From: Flavipsychrobacter sp.
Lineage (GTDB): Bacteria; Bacteroidota; Bacteroidia; Chitinophagales; Chitinophagaceae
Length of the DNA: 64,000 nt
NCBI GenBank assembly: GCA_041392855.1
Contig: JAWKLD010000001.1
Span: forward strand, 1,660,001 to 1,724,000
Direction of reading: 5' to 3'
Shown here: one piece after another, positions 17,091 through 24,937 of the stretch
How the letters are laid out: each line of letters opens with the position of its first letter
How positions within the stretch are numbered: the stretch's first letter is position 1
Program-made: the position numbers and the translations under genes
The notes under the pieces: model-generated
What the model was told of the DNA's origin: nothing
The model's database searches: none
What the model saw: only the letters and a program-made list of their open reading frames with translations

Positions 17091-17098
17091 CAACTTTG
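17091..17098 (+). promoter_or_regulatory. -7 promoter element CAACTTTG
   Basis: One mismatch to TAnnTTTG (first base). The leader begins TGTCAACAAACAAAAACAC, shared with the promoters at 14062 and, in part, 3535. Confidence 0.55.
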
Positions 17099-17141
17099 TG
17101 TCAACAAACAAAAACACGATCAAATAAAACAAAAACAAAAA

Positions 17142-17693
17142 ATGTCAAACATGAAAAAGATTATTTTATTCGCAATCGCAATTTTCTCTATTACTCTTGC
17201 CGCTAAAGCTGACAATGCTACTAACGGCGCCAACCAAACTGCAAAGCTAGCTCTAAGCAATGCTATCGAGATCAAGTTCTATTCTAACTATTATGGCGGT
17301 ACTCAAACATTGACGTTCAACAATGTAAACGACTATGCTAATGGTAAGACCTCTGGATATCAGATACTTATCATTCGTTCTAATAAAGATTATAATGTAA
17401 CTGTAAAGGCCAATGCTTCCAACTTTAGCTATAGCGGATCTACTAACCCTGCACCGGTAATGCCAATCTCAAAACTGAACGTAGCCAATTTCTACAACGG
17501 TACAGGTGGTACTGTTGCCAATACGTTCAACAACAACTATGCACCGCTAAGCAATGTAGACCAGCCTTTGATCAACAATGGCAAGAAAGGCAACTTCCGC
17601 TATTTCTTTACCCGCTATAAAGCGACACCAGGTTTTGCTTACCCTGCAGGTACTTATACGGCAGAGGTTATCTATACAGCTACTCAACAATAA
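17142..17693 (+). CDS. small secreted beta-sandwich-like protein, paralogue of 12712
   Basis: 183 residues from ATG 17142 (MSNMKKIILFAIAIF), or ATG 17151, with a signal peptide cut after AAKADN or nearby. It aligns end to end with the product at 12712: AKLALSNAIEI, SNKDYNVTV, FSYSGS, YKATPG and the closing GTYTAEVIYTATQQ. The mature protein is rich in N, T, G and Y with no cysteines, as in assembled or adhesive surface proteins. Function unknown; a fimbrial-type subunit is one idea. It carries the longest GTTAAC array in its promoter. Confidence 0.75.
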   Translation: MSNMKKIILFAIAIFSITLAAKADNATNGANQTAKLALSNAIEIKFYSNYYGGTQTLTFNNVNDYANGKTSGYQILIIRSNKDYNVTVKANASNFSYSGSTNPAPVMPISKLNVANFYNGTGGTVANTFNNNYAPLSNVDQPLINNGKKGNFRYFFTRYKATPGFAYPAGTYTAEVIYTATQQ

Positions 17694-17727
17694 TTATTCA
17701 TCAATTTCTTTTTTCAAATACACAATG

Positions 17728-17758
17728 ACTAAGGGCTACCCAATGGGTAGCCCTTAGT
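17728..17758. terminator. perfect 14-bp stem-loop
   Basis: ACTAAGGGCTACCC paired with GGGTAGCCCTTAGT, loop AAT, 34 bp after the 17142 gene. There is no T run, but the stem is strong enough to end or protect the transcript. Confidence 0.7.
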
Positions 17759-17858
17759 ATATAATTACATTCTTCCCTTTTATCAGAAAACATACAAATA
17801 CCTTCCTACCCCCAAAAAAGGAGTAAAACAAAATGCCTTAACAAAAAGCCGAAACTAT

Positions 17859-17975
17859 CTAGTGCGTAAACAAATAATAAGCTAAGATGAATGTGGCCAA
17901 CCCAATTCCCGCTAGAATAGCAAATGCGAATGCCATAGCGACATACGTAATTGTACTGATGTTCCCCTTAATCAT
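17859..17975 (-). CDS. 38-residue single-pass membrane protein
   Basis: A short frame ATG (17975-17973) to TAG: a polar start MIKGNISTITY, then one hydrophobic helix (VAMAFAFAILAGIGLATFI) and the end LAYYLFTH. Such proteins are often small subunits of larger membrane complexes. A TAAACTTG element (one mismatch to TAnnTTTG) lies just upstream on the same strand. It is divergent from malate dehydrogenase. No family recognised. The rest of 17694-18174 holds the stem-loop at 17728 and the mdh promoter only. Confidence 0.5.
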   Translation of the reverse strand: MIKGNISTITYVAMAFAFAILAGIGLATFILAYYLFTH

Positions 17976-18121
17976 AAGAAGTCAAGTTTAAATAGTGAAT
18001 ATTGTGGGTATAACGGTTGACGCGTTATAAAAATAAGAAAATATTATGCCAATTATAACATTTTTAAATAATATTTGGCAGAATAAAAGAGATTCCATTT
18101 TTCTCACATCTGCTTATTGTA

Positions 18122-18129
18122 TATCTTTG
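18122..18129 (+). promoter_or_regulatory. -7 promoter element TATCTTTG
   Basis: Perfect TAnnTTTG, 45 bp before the malate dehydrogenase start. -33 is weak. Confidence 0.6.
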
Positions 18130-18174
18130 CACCGATTTTTTAAATTATTTCATTAGATAATAAACTATTCAGAA

Positions 18175-19113
18175 ATGAAAGTAACCGTAGTAGGTGCAGG
18201 TGCAGTAGGCGCAACATGTGCTGACAATATTGCCCGTAAAGAGCTGGTTGAAGAACTAGTATTAGTAGATATTAAAGAAGGCTATGCTGAAGGTAAAGCC
18301 CTTGACATTTCACAAACAGCTTCGTTATTAGGCTTTGATACTCGTGTTATCGGTAGTACTAATGACTACACTAAAACTGCAGGATCTGATGTGTGTGTGA
18401 TCACTTCAGGTATCCCTCGTAAGCCGGGTATGACTCGTGAAGAGCTTATCGGTACTAATGCTAAGATCGTTGAAACGGTTGCTAAAAACTTATTAGAACA
18501 TTCTCCAAATACCATCATCATTGTTATCTCTAACCCAATGGATACAATGACTTACCTAGCACTTAAAGCTACTGGTCTTCCTAAGAACCGCATCATAGGT
18601 ATGGGTGGTATCTTAGATAGCGCACGTTTCAAGCGTAATCTTGTGGGTGCTCTAGAGTGCTCTCCAAACGACCTACAGGGTACTGTTATCGGTGGTCATG
18701 GTGATACTACTATGATACCGCTTACTCGCCTGGCTACACTAGCTGGTGTTCCTGTATCTAAATACCTTACTGCTGAGCAACTAGAGCAAATAGCTGCTGA
18801 CACTATGGTAGGTGGTGCTACTTTAACTAAACTATTAGGTACTTCTGCTTGGTATGCACCGGGTGCTGCGGGAGCTGCATTGGTAGAAGCTATCATCCGC
18901 GACGAGAAGAAGATATTCCCTTGTTGTGTAGCGCTTGATGGCGAGTATGGTCAAAAAGACATTTGCCTTGGCGTACCAGTAGTAGTAGGTAAAACAGGTT
19001 GGGAGAAGATCATCGATTATAACCTAACTGAAGACGAGCAAGCTAAATTTGACGCATCTGCAGAGGCAGTTCGTAAAATGAATAGTGTACTAGACACTAT
19101 GGTGAACGCTTAA
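18175..19113 (+). CDS. mdh: malate dehydrogenase
   Basis: 312 residues, the LDH-like malate dehydrogenase type. The NAD loop is VGAGAVGATCA at 6-16 with D32 after strand 2 (NAD preference). The substrate loop IPRKPGMTRE places R82 and R88, the malate-specific arginines, followed by R151 (DSARF) and the catalytic H175 (GGHGDTTM). It interconverts malate and oxaloacetate in the citric acid cycle, in the cytoplasm. Single gene with a consensus -7 element and a strong terminator. Confidence 0.97.
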   Translation: MKVTVVGAGAVGATCADNIARKELVEELVLVDIKEGYAEGKALDISQTASLLGFDTRVIGSTNDYTKTAGSDVCVITSGIPRKPGMTREELIGTNAKIVETVAKNLLEHSPNTIIIVISNPMDTMTYLALKATGLPKNRIIGMGGILDSARFKRNLVGALECSPNDLQGTVIGGHGDTTMIPLTRLATLAGVPVSKYLTAEQLEQIAADTMVGGATLTKLLGTSAWYAPGAAGAALVEAIIRDEKKIFPCCVALDGEYGQKDICLGVPVVVGKTGWEKIIDYNLTEDEQAKFDASAEAVRKMNSVLDTMVNA

Positions 19114-19137
19114 GTCTTACAAAGTTCTTAATATTGT

Positions 19138-19170
19138 AACGCCTCGCTTTTTTAGCGGGGCGTTTTCTTT
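19138..19170 (+). terminator. intrinsic terminator
   Basis: Stem AACGCCTCGCT/AGCGGGGCGTT (one G-T pair) with a five-T loop, then TTTTCTTT. Confidence 0.9.
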
Positions 19171-19191
19171 ATACCAAACAAATACAACTAA

Positions 19192-19626
19192 ATGAAAACA
19201 ACCTATTTGGACGTAACACAAGAGCAAGGCAAAGCATTTTTCATGCGACAAATAAAAGGCCCTGTCGTGATGCTGAACCTGCTGAAATATAAAGACATTG
19301 CCGACTATAGCACTGTACCCGATATAGCTCCTTACAGAACTATAAGCGGTGCTGAAGCCTACCAACTCTATATAGACCATACACTCCCCTTCTTAAAAGA
19401 AGCTGGCAGCGAAGTACTATTCTGGGGCAAGGGTGGCGATTTTGTGATAGGCCCTACAGATGAGCACTGGGATGCAGTAATGCTGGTAAAACACGCCAGT
19501 GTAGAACGCTTTATGGCCTTTGCACAAGACCCTGAATACCTGAAAGGTGCAGGACACAGAACCGCAGCATTGGCAGACTCTCGGCTACTCCCCATAGAGC
19601 AGCTGAGCGAACTAAAAACCCAATAG
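19192..19626 (+). CDS. DUF1330 family protein
   Basis: 144 residues, cytoplasmic. It matches the DUF1330 dimeric ferredoxin-like pattern: GPVVMLNLLKYK at the start, SGAEAYQLYIDHTLPFL, then WDAVMLVKHASVERFMAFAQDPEY and HRTAALADSRLLP, in the family order. Function of the family is not established; stress or detoxification roles have been suggested for related dimeric alpha/beta-barrel proteins. Monocistronic. Confidence 0.85.
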   Translation: MKTTYLDVTQEQGKAFFMRQIKGPVVMLNLLKYKDIADYSTVPDIAPYRTISGAEAYQLYIDHTLPFLKEAGSEVLFWGKGGDFVIGPTDEHWDAVMLVKHASVERFMAFAQDPEYLKGAGHRTAALADSRLLPIEQLSELKTQ

Positions 19627-19692
19627 CGTTTTACCCTTCCATGACAACAGACGATAGTTATTATTTGTAGATTTATAGAAAGCCACCACCCT

Positions 19693-20685
19693 ATGAAAAA
19701 CCTGTTAACTATACTCTTATTTCTCTTAGCTACCAACAGTCAAGCGCAATATAGTTATAATCCCATGCCTTTTGACAATGGTATATGGAGCTGTAAAGCT
19801 GTGGATGACTGGCCTAGGTTTAGCACTAATATTTATAGCTATCACTTAATTACTAATGGTGATGATACCATAGCGAATGGCATAAAATATTACAAAGTAT
19901 ATCATAGAGACTCATATTTTCCTAAAATCCATAATTATAATAATCTCATTGATATTGCCAGAAAAACAGATGTATGTATTGGAGGCATAAGAGAAGATAC
20001 TTCCAACCGCATTATATACTATCGAAACTTTTTCCATCAAAGCTATTCCACTACATACAGTGATTCATTTGAAAGAGCAATTTATAACTTCAATCAAATA
20101 GAAGGCGACACCATACCAATAACTACTCACGACACTTCCTTTTCAGCTAATGCCTACTATAGAAAATATGTAATAAAAAAAGTTGATACGGTAACTATTA
20201 ATGGAAAAATGAGAAAGCGTTTCCATATTTACAATGCAAATGACACTGCAACAAACAAACAAATAAACGTAGGTATGATTGAAGGTATTGGCAGTATGGG
20301 AGGTCTACTAACTGACCTCAATTTTTACCATCACCTTTTCAAGTATTTTGTCTGTCTAAATAATGGTAACTATACATACCACCATGACACTTTTTATAAA
20401 TGTTTCTACATACATCCTTACGGTACACCTGTTGGCATAAATGAGTTGACAACACAGACTATCAACATCTACCCCAACCCTACAATAGATAAAATAACTA
20501 TAGAAACGCCTGTAAGCACACACATAATTGTGTATAATAGTACTGGCAAAATAGTGGCTACCAAAACAAGTAAAACAACTAAAGAAACTATAGACCTACA
20601 AGAGCTACCTAACGGGCTCTACATCATCAACCTGCACAATGAACAGTTGGGAATAGACCAACGTAAGAAATTAATGAAGCTGTAA
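19693..20685 (+). CDS. T9SS-sorted secreted protein, first of a tandem pair
   Basis: 330 residues. Signal peptide MKNLLTILLFLLATNSQAQ, an all-beta body with many Y, N and D residues, and a type A sorting domain starting INIYPNPTIDKITIETP and ending RKKLMKL. No enzymatic motif. The next gene begins 10 bp after its stop and encodes a paralogue with a nearly identical sorting domain, so the pair arose by tandem duplication and is probably one transcript. Shared body features are YHRD/FHRS, GAIRED/GGIRED, ERAIYNFN/ERVIYDFN and VTEGIGS/IEGIGS. Role unknown. Confidence 0.8.
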   Translation: MKNLLTILLFLLATNSQAQYSYNPMPFDNGIWSCKAVDDWPRFSTNIYSYHLITNGDDTIANGIKYYKVYHRDSYFPKIHNYNNLIDIARKTDVCIGGIREDTSNRIIYYRNFFHQSYSTTYSDSFERAIYNFNQIEGDTIPITTHDTSFSANAYYRKYVIKKVDTVTINGKMRKRFHIYNANDTATNKQINVGMIEGIGSMGGLLTDLNFYHHLFKYFVCLNNGNYTYHHDTFYKCFYIHPYGTPVGINELTTQTINIYPNPTIDKITIETPVSTHIIVYNSTGKIVATKTSKTTKETIDLQELPNGLYIINLHNEQLGIDQRKKLMKL

Positions 20686-20695
20686 AAACTTCCTT

Positions 20696-21673
20696 ATGAA
20701 ACACTTATTAGCCTTACTACTTTTAACTTTTGCTATCAACAGTCAAGCACAGTATACTTATCATCCCTTTCCTGTAGACAGTGCTATATGGACTTATTAC
20801 TCATGGGGACAATATACTAGTGGCCCTTTTTGGAAAAGCAATAGACATATTATTATTAAAAATAAGGATACTACGATTAAGGGAACCCAGTATAAAGTAT
20901 TATTTCACAGGAGTGCACGCTCTCTTTTTTACTTACCTAGCTCAAATAACGATACACCTATATCAAGTATATCTTACTACCCAGACCTCCCTTATGGTGC
21001 AATAAGGGAAGACAATAAAAAGATTTATGCAATTAGGTATTCTCAATCTTGGGATACTGTTGAAAGAGTAATTTATGACTTTAACCTTGTAGCAGGCGAC
21101 ACATTACCTGCTTTTGTTTATGTAGATAACCCATGGCCTCCTAATAATCATGCTACTCACTATATTATAGACCATATAGACACAGTAACATTAGGTGGCA
21201 AAACAAGAAAACGGTTTGTAGCCTTTGGGTATGATAGTGGCACGCTTGACTATAAAGATTCCGCTATAGTAACTGAAGGCATTGGCAGCGACAAAGGGCT
21301 ATTTTATTACAACCATTTTTTCAGGGGAGGAACTAGGTTTCGATGCCATTCGGCACCAGGTCTTTTTTATGGTGTTGATACACCATGTGTCTATACTCAT
21401 GAATATGGTACACCAACAAGTATTCCTACTACAAATACGAAAGTTGGGACCGACATCTATCCCAACCCTACAATAGATAAAACAACTATAGAAGCGCCTA
21501 TAGGAACGCACATAATTGTGTATAATAGTACTGGCAAAATAGTGGCTACCAAAACAAGTAAGACGACCAAAGAAACGATAGACCTACAAGAGCTACCTAG
21601 CGGGCTGTACATCATCAACCTGTACAACGAACAGTTGGGAATAGATCAACGTAAAAAGATTATGAAACTGTAA
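20696..21673 (+). CDS. T9SS-sorted secreted protein, second of a tandem pair
   Basis: 325 residues, paralogue of the preceding gene. Signal peptide MKHLLALLLLTFAINSQAQ and a body with the same order of conserved blocks but many replacements. The last ~75 residues are almost identical to the neighbour at protein and DNA level (IIVYNSTGKIVATKTSKTT, then DLQELP). The sequence contrast between body and sorting domain suggests gene conversion or selection for diversity in the exposed part. No terminator is seen before the convergent gene, whose stop lies 1 bp away. Confidence 0.8.
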   Translation: MKHLLALLLLTFAINSQAQYTYHPFPVDSAIWTYYSWGQYTSGPFWKSNRHIIIKNKDTTIKGTQYKVLFHRSARSLFYLPSSNNDTPISSISYYPDLPYGAIREDNKKIYAIRYSQSWDTVERVIYDFNLVAGDTLPAFVYVDNPWPPNNHATHYIIDHIDTVTLGGKTRKRFVAFGYDSGTLDYKDSAIVTEGIGSDKGLFYYNHFFRGGTRFRCHSAPGLFYGVDTPCVYTHEYGTPTSIPTTNTKVGTDIYPNPTIDKTTIEAPIGTHIIVYNSTGKIVATKTSKTTKETIDLQELPSGLYIINLYNEQLGIDQRKKIMKL

Positions 21674-21674
21674 A

Positions 21675-21929
21675 CTATTCGGCTTTACCCTCTTCTTTGT
21701 TTTTCTTTTCTACAGCGTCGTCAAGAAAGAGCAGATATTCCTCATCGGGGATAGTTTGGCTCACCATTACGTAATCGAAAGCAGTAGGCATATCAAAACC
21801 TGCCTCTATGGTTACAATGTAGCGATAGCGCTGCTGCATAGGTATGGCGGGCAACAGATGCATCCAACGCTGAAACGCATCCCCTGTAGCCGACTTTATC
21901 GCTTTTTCAAATTCCTTGTATTGCAACAT
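21675..21929 (-). CDS. small cytoplasmic protein, unknown
   Basis: 84 residues from ATG 21929 (MLQYKEFEKAIKSATGDAFQ); the frame stays open upstream to 22007, but that part looks non-coding. Mixed helix/strand with IPMQQRYRYIVTIEAGFDMP and an acidic, lysine-rich tail (DDAVEKKNKEEGKAE). Not recognised. It converges on the T9SS pair with a single base between the stop codons. Confidence 0.55.
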   Translation of the reverse strand: MLQYKEFEKAIKSATGDAFQRWMHLLPAIPMQQRYRYIVTIEAGFDMPTAFDYVMVSQTIPDEEYLLFLDDAVEKKNKEEGKAE

Positions 21930-21972
21930 AGCATTTTGCCTATCAGTGCAATATACAATTAAACACCCATTT

Positions 21973-21989
21973 GTTAATAGCTCGTTAAC
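21973..21989. promoter_or_regulatory. isolated GTTAAT-N5-GTTAAC motif
   Basis: Same 17-bp dyad as at 12615 and 16993, but no -7 element lies 42 bp away on either strand, so membership in the set is uncertain. It lies 44 bp upstream of the small gene at 21929. Confidence 0.3.
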
Positions 21990-22076
21990 GACAAGACGAA
22001 AAGTCAATTACACAATAATACGACTAAAAATTGTTATTTATTGATTGAGTATATAAGAAAAACAAAGGCATAAAAT

Positions 22077-22105
22077 AAGGGCCATAGCTAATAGCTACAG
22101 CCCTT
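22077..22105 (-). terminator. stem-loop after the DUF5777 gene
   Basis: AAGGGC/GCCCTT and ATAGCT/AGCTA paired arms with two mismatches, 44 bp beyond the stop of the minus-strand cluster. Moderate terminator candidate. Confidence 0.5.
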
Positions 22106-22148
22106 TCAAGGTTTACACCTTATGAAAATTAATACACCCAATACAAAG

Positions 22149-23117
22149 TTACCAAATTTTATTGCGGGAATCTTCAAATCCCTTTGGTCTTACTATTGTG
22201 AATACTCTTGAAATATTAAATCCGAAATGGATACCACCATTACCCCAATCGTTAATTGCTTGACCAATGAAAGCACGCTCTGTCATTGCAATAGCGTTAG
22301 AGAACATCAGCTGGAATACGTGACCACCGGTTTCTATATCTATACCCACACCTAAAGAATTGCGCATGCCGCTTAGTTGTAAGCTAGGAATGGTATAGTA
22401 GTACTCCACGTTAAGTGCAATACGGTTGGACACCTTTAGGCGACCACCACCACCTATAGCTACTACATCATTCGGGTCAGCCTTTGTTGGCACTAGGTTG
22501 TAGTGTATATGTGTTGGCATTAGCTGTACCGATATTGATTTGCTCAACTTCCTAGCCACCAATATTTGGTTAGCAAAGTACATTCTATTACTGAAGTGGT
22601 ATTCTTGCCCGGCAGGCAAAGTTGGCTTTGGTAAAGACTGAATAGATGTAGCCCCTACATAGCTAAGGCTTACAGGCATACCCTTACCATCTACCTGACG
22701 TAGTAGCTTCACCTTTACAAAACCATCGTATTCCTTATGGTAAGTATTACGACCAAAACCTACAGTCAACCAATCGGTAACACCATAATCAAAACCTATT
22801 CTTGTGTTGGCATTATCCAAACCAAAGAAGGTACTAGCCCCTCCATTGATCTGCCCGAAGCGGTGTGATACTCTAAAGTCTAAAACCCCTTTACTCGTGT
22901 TCTCTATACTATGACCATTTACCAGTCTTGTAGTTTTGAACGTTGAGGTTGTATACCTTTTCTTTTTCACAGCGCCTTCATCCAGCATTGCCATCAGATC
23001 ATCACTATCGCTGCTTTCTTTTTCTGTCTCTGTTTTAACAGGTATTTGCGCAACTGCAGTAGTAGCAGCAAATGACCATGTAAGAGCTGTTAGTAATATA
23101 GAATAAACTATTCGCAT
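22149..23117 (-). CDS. DUF5777 outer-membrane beta-barrel protein
   Basis: 322 residues: signal peptide (MRIVYSILLTALTWSFAATTAVAQ), a charged linker (ESSDSDDLMAMLDEG), then alternating amphipathic strands typical of a barrel (FRVSHRFGQINGGASTFFGLDNANTRIGFDYGV). The latter pattern and the ISRVFTIVRP end match the DUF5777 family. Such barrels recur next to YceI and cytochrome-like lipoproteins in Bacteroidota, as here. Last gene of the run 25788-22149, 30 bp after the YceI gene. A channel or receptor role is inferred only. Confidence 0.8.
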   Translation of the reverse strand: MRIVYSILLTALTWSFAATTAVAQIPVKTETEKESSDSDDLMAMLDEGAVKKKRYTTSTFKTTRLVNGHSIENTSKGVLDFRVSHRFGQINGGASTFFGLDNANTRIGFDYGVTDWLTVGFGRNTYHKEYDGFVKVKLLRQVDGKGMPVSLSYVGATSIQSLPKPTLPAGQEYHFSNRMYFANQILVARKLSKSISVQLMPTHIHYNLVPTKADPNDVVAIGGGGRLKVSNRIALNVEYYYTIPSLQLSGMRNSLGVGIDIETGGHVFQLMFSNAIAMTERAFIGQAINDWGNGGIHFGFNISRVFTIVRPKGFEDSRNKIW

Positions 23118-23147
23118 AATGTAAAATGTGGTTGTTGTATTGATCTA

Positions 23148-23693
23148 TTACTTTTTCTTGTGAATACTATTTACGGTAACTTCTATTTCCTTAGCAATTT
23201 TGTTTTTAGCTATGCCAGGTATTTTTATTTCATAATCTTCTGTAGCTACATTGAACTTTGCTTCGGTTGTCACCTCACTACCCTTCACTGTTATAGTTGC
23301 AGGCACACGCACATCTTTAGTAACACCATGTATGGTCATTTTCCCAACGGTATGCACCTCATACTTTCCATCCTTATCGAAGTTGACATTCTGAATATCA
23401 GAAACAGTGCCCTTGTATAACGCCTTAGGATATTTATCACTCTCCATATAGCTTTCGTTAAAGTGCTCCTGCATCAGTGCGTTCTCAAATTTAAAACTCT
23501 TTATAGCCAGCTGAAAAACAAACTCACCATTTTCGGCATTAAGAATGCTAGCCACTTCGTTATTGAAAGCTTCAATATTCTCTATAGGTGTACCTGAGAA
23601 GAAAGAAATTTTCCCGGTACGTGTCATATACTTCTGCGCATAAAGAGTATTAACTCCCAATGCCATTATTGTTATTAATAGTAGTTTTTTCAT
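23148..23693 (-). CDS. YceI family periplasmic protein
   Basis: 181 residues with a signal peptide (MKKLLLITIMALGVNTLYAQ) and the YceI lipocalin-like pattern: GKISFFSGTPIENIEAFN, FENALMQEHFNESYMES, YPKALYKG, GKMTIHGVTKDV. YceI proteins bind polyisoprenoid or similar lipid ligands in the periplasm. A second YceI gene occurs at 29574 in the adjacent operon. Sixteen bp after the haem lipoprotein gene at 23710. Confidence 0.92.
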   Translation of the reverse strand: MKKLLLITIMALGVNTLYAQKYMTRTGKISFFSGTPIENIEAFNNEVASILNAENGEFVFQLAIKSFKFENALMQEHFNESYMESDKYPKALYKGTVSDIQNVNFDKDGKYEVHTVGKMTIHGVTKDVRVPATITVKGSEVTTEAKFNVATEDYEIKIPGIAKNKIAKEIEVTVNSIHKKK

Positions 23694-23709
23694 TTGTGTA
23701 GTTTTTTAT

Positions 23710-24084
23710 TTAGTCATTCTTGGCTCCTGCATTTACCCAAGCCTTTATCTTCGCTATAGTGCAGTCGTCTAGTTTAGACATCCCTTGAGGCATTTGAGAA
23801 AAGCCTGCCTGATGCATAATAGTCCCTAACAGTCTATTATTATTTACAGATGTCATTGCACCTGAATAAGACGAAAAATCATAATTGGAAGACCTTGTTG
23901 TTTTATCGTGACAACCTGAAACCGCACAATATTGATTAAATATCGGCTGTATTACAGCGGCATAGCCTACGTTGGTTGTATCACATCCACCTCCTACACC
24001 AGTCGACGGATATAATTCTTCCTCATTATCATAATAGCAGCTAGCTAACCCCAGTACACATAAAAACAAAAAAAGCTTTTTCAT
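23710..24084 (-). CDS. c-type-cytochrome-like lipoprotein with a CX4CH haem motif
   Basis: 124 residues. Lipobox LASC at 13-16 marks an outer-membrane lipoprotein. The haem site is C53-AVSG-C58-H59, four residues between the cysteines rather than two. A possible axial methionine sits in FSQMPQG. The end, DDCTIAKIKAWVNAGAKND, matches the closing helix (IxxWIxxGA) of small haem domains found in Planctomycetes/Bacteroidota. Electron-transfer role inferred. It lies between another such lipoprotein and a YceI gene. Confidence 0.8.
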   Translation of the reverse strand: MKKLFLFLCVLGLASCYYDNEEELYPSTGVGGGCDTTNVGYAAVIQPIFNQYCAVSGCHDKTTRSSNYDFSSYSGAMTSVNNNRLLGTIMHQAGFSQMPQGMSKLDDCTIAKIKAWVNAGAKND

Positions 24085-24176
24085 AAATATTAATAGTTGT
24101 TATTAATTAGTTATACAAATTATAAAATAATAATGTATCTGCAAGAATGATACTTGGTTAAAAAATATATTAATTA

Positions 24177-24908
24177 CTAGTTATTCAATAGTCCATTTTC
24201 AATCCACCTTTCTATTTGTCTTATTTCACAATCGCTCAGCTTTCCTCCTTGTGGCATTGGCGAATACCCTGTTTGGTGTTTGATAGAGCCAAGCAACAAA
24301 CCTGACTGTGCATATGTTTTTACATTAGCATAGTTGTCTAGCACTATACCTTTGGATGCAGAGGCGCCACTATGGCAACCCACACAACGAGCACTTAAAG
24401 TAGTAGCCACAGCCCCCGAATAGGTATAGATATTGGTATCACATTTACTCACACAGTTAGTAGAGTTCTCGGCACCTTCATTTATCCACCTGCGTATCAA
24501 TGCTATTTGTGCAGCAGTAAGTGGTGCTTCTGGCGGAGGCGGCATTATCTTATCCGCTCTGTCTTCGATGATCTTTTGATACAGCTCGGTTGCAGCTGCA
24601 TTGCCCTTTACAAAGCCTTTGGAGGTGATGCTGTTGTAATCAGTGAACTGATAACCTTCTGCCCTTGTTACAGCATCGTGACAACCACTCTGCGTGCAAT
24701 TGGTAATAAAGATGGGCAAGATATCCCTTTCGAAACAGAGGGCGGTATCAGCGGGGTTATTTCCATTCCCGTTTCCGTTTCCATTCCCGTTATTCCCCGT
24801 ACCATTGGTACTATTGGTAGTGGGTTGAACTTCCGTTTTGTGTTGGCAACCGTACAATACAATAAATGAGAGCGATAAACATAGGAGCAAGAAACTATAC
24901 TTTTTCAT
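24177..24908 (-). CDS. di-haem lipoprotein with CX4CH and CX2CH motifs
   Basis: 243 residues. Lipobox VLYGC, then a linker of alternating N and G (near 38-52), then two haem domains: the first has CTQSGCH with KIMPPPPEAP as the likely methionine side, the second CVGCH with YSPMPQGG. Each ends with IxRWIxxG (RRWINEGAEN, ERWIENGLLN). A two-domain version of the neighbouring proteins, so probably derived by domain duplication, with one canonical and one expanded haem motif. Surface or periplasm-facing electron carrier is inferred. Confidence 0.82.
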   Translation of the reverse strand: MKKYSFLLLCLSLSFIVLYGCQHKTEVQPTTNSTNGTGNNGNGNGNGNGNNPADTALCFERDILPIFITNCTQSGCHDAVTRAEGYQFTDYNSITSKGFVKGNAAATELYQKIIEDRADKIMPPPPEAPLTAAQIALIRRWINEGAENSTNCVSKCDTNIYTYSGAVATTLSARCVGCHSGASASKGIVLDNYANVKTYAQSGLLLGSIKHQTGYSPMPQGGKLSDCEIRQIERWIENGLLNN

Positions 24909-24937
24909 CTGTTATATTATTTGGTTAGTTGTTTGTC

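Noticed and set aside
21973..21989. Sixth member of the GTTAAC-array promoter set
   Set aside because: The dyad is perfect, but no -7-like element lies 42-43 bp from it on either strand, so I list the motif only, not a promoter.
24750..24790. Possible tandem-repeat or CRISPR-like structure in the run of GGAAAT/CCGTTT hexamers
   Set aside because: It simply encodes the N-G linker of the di-haem lipoprotein; units are six bases with no spacers.
24507..24869. 120-codon plus-strand frame opposite the di-haem lipoprotein
   Set aside because: Shadow of a gene whose haem motifs and lipobox are clear on the minus strand.
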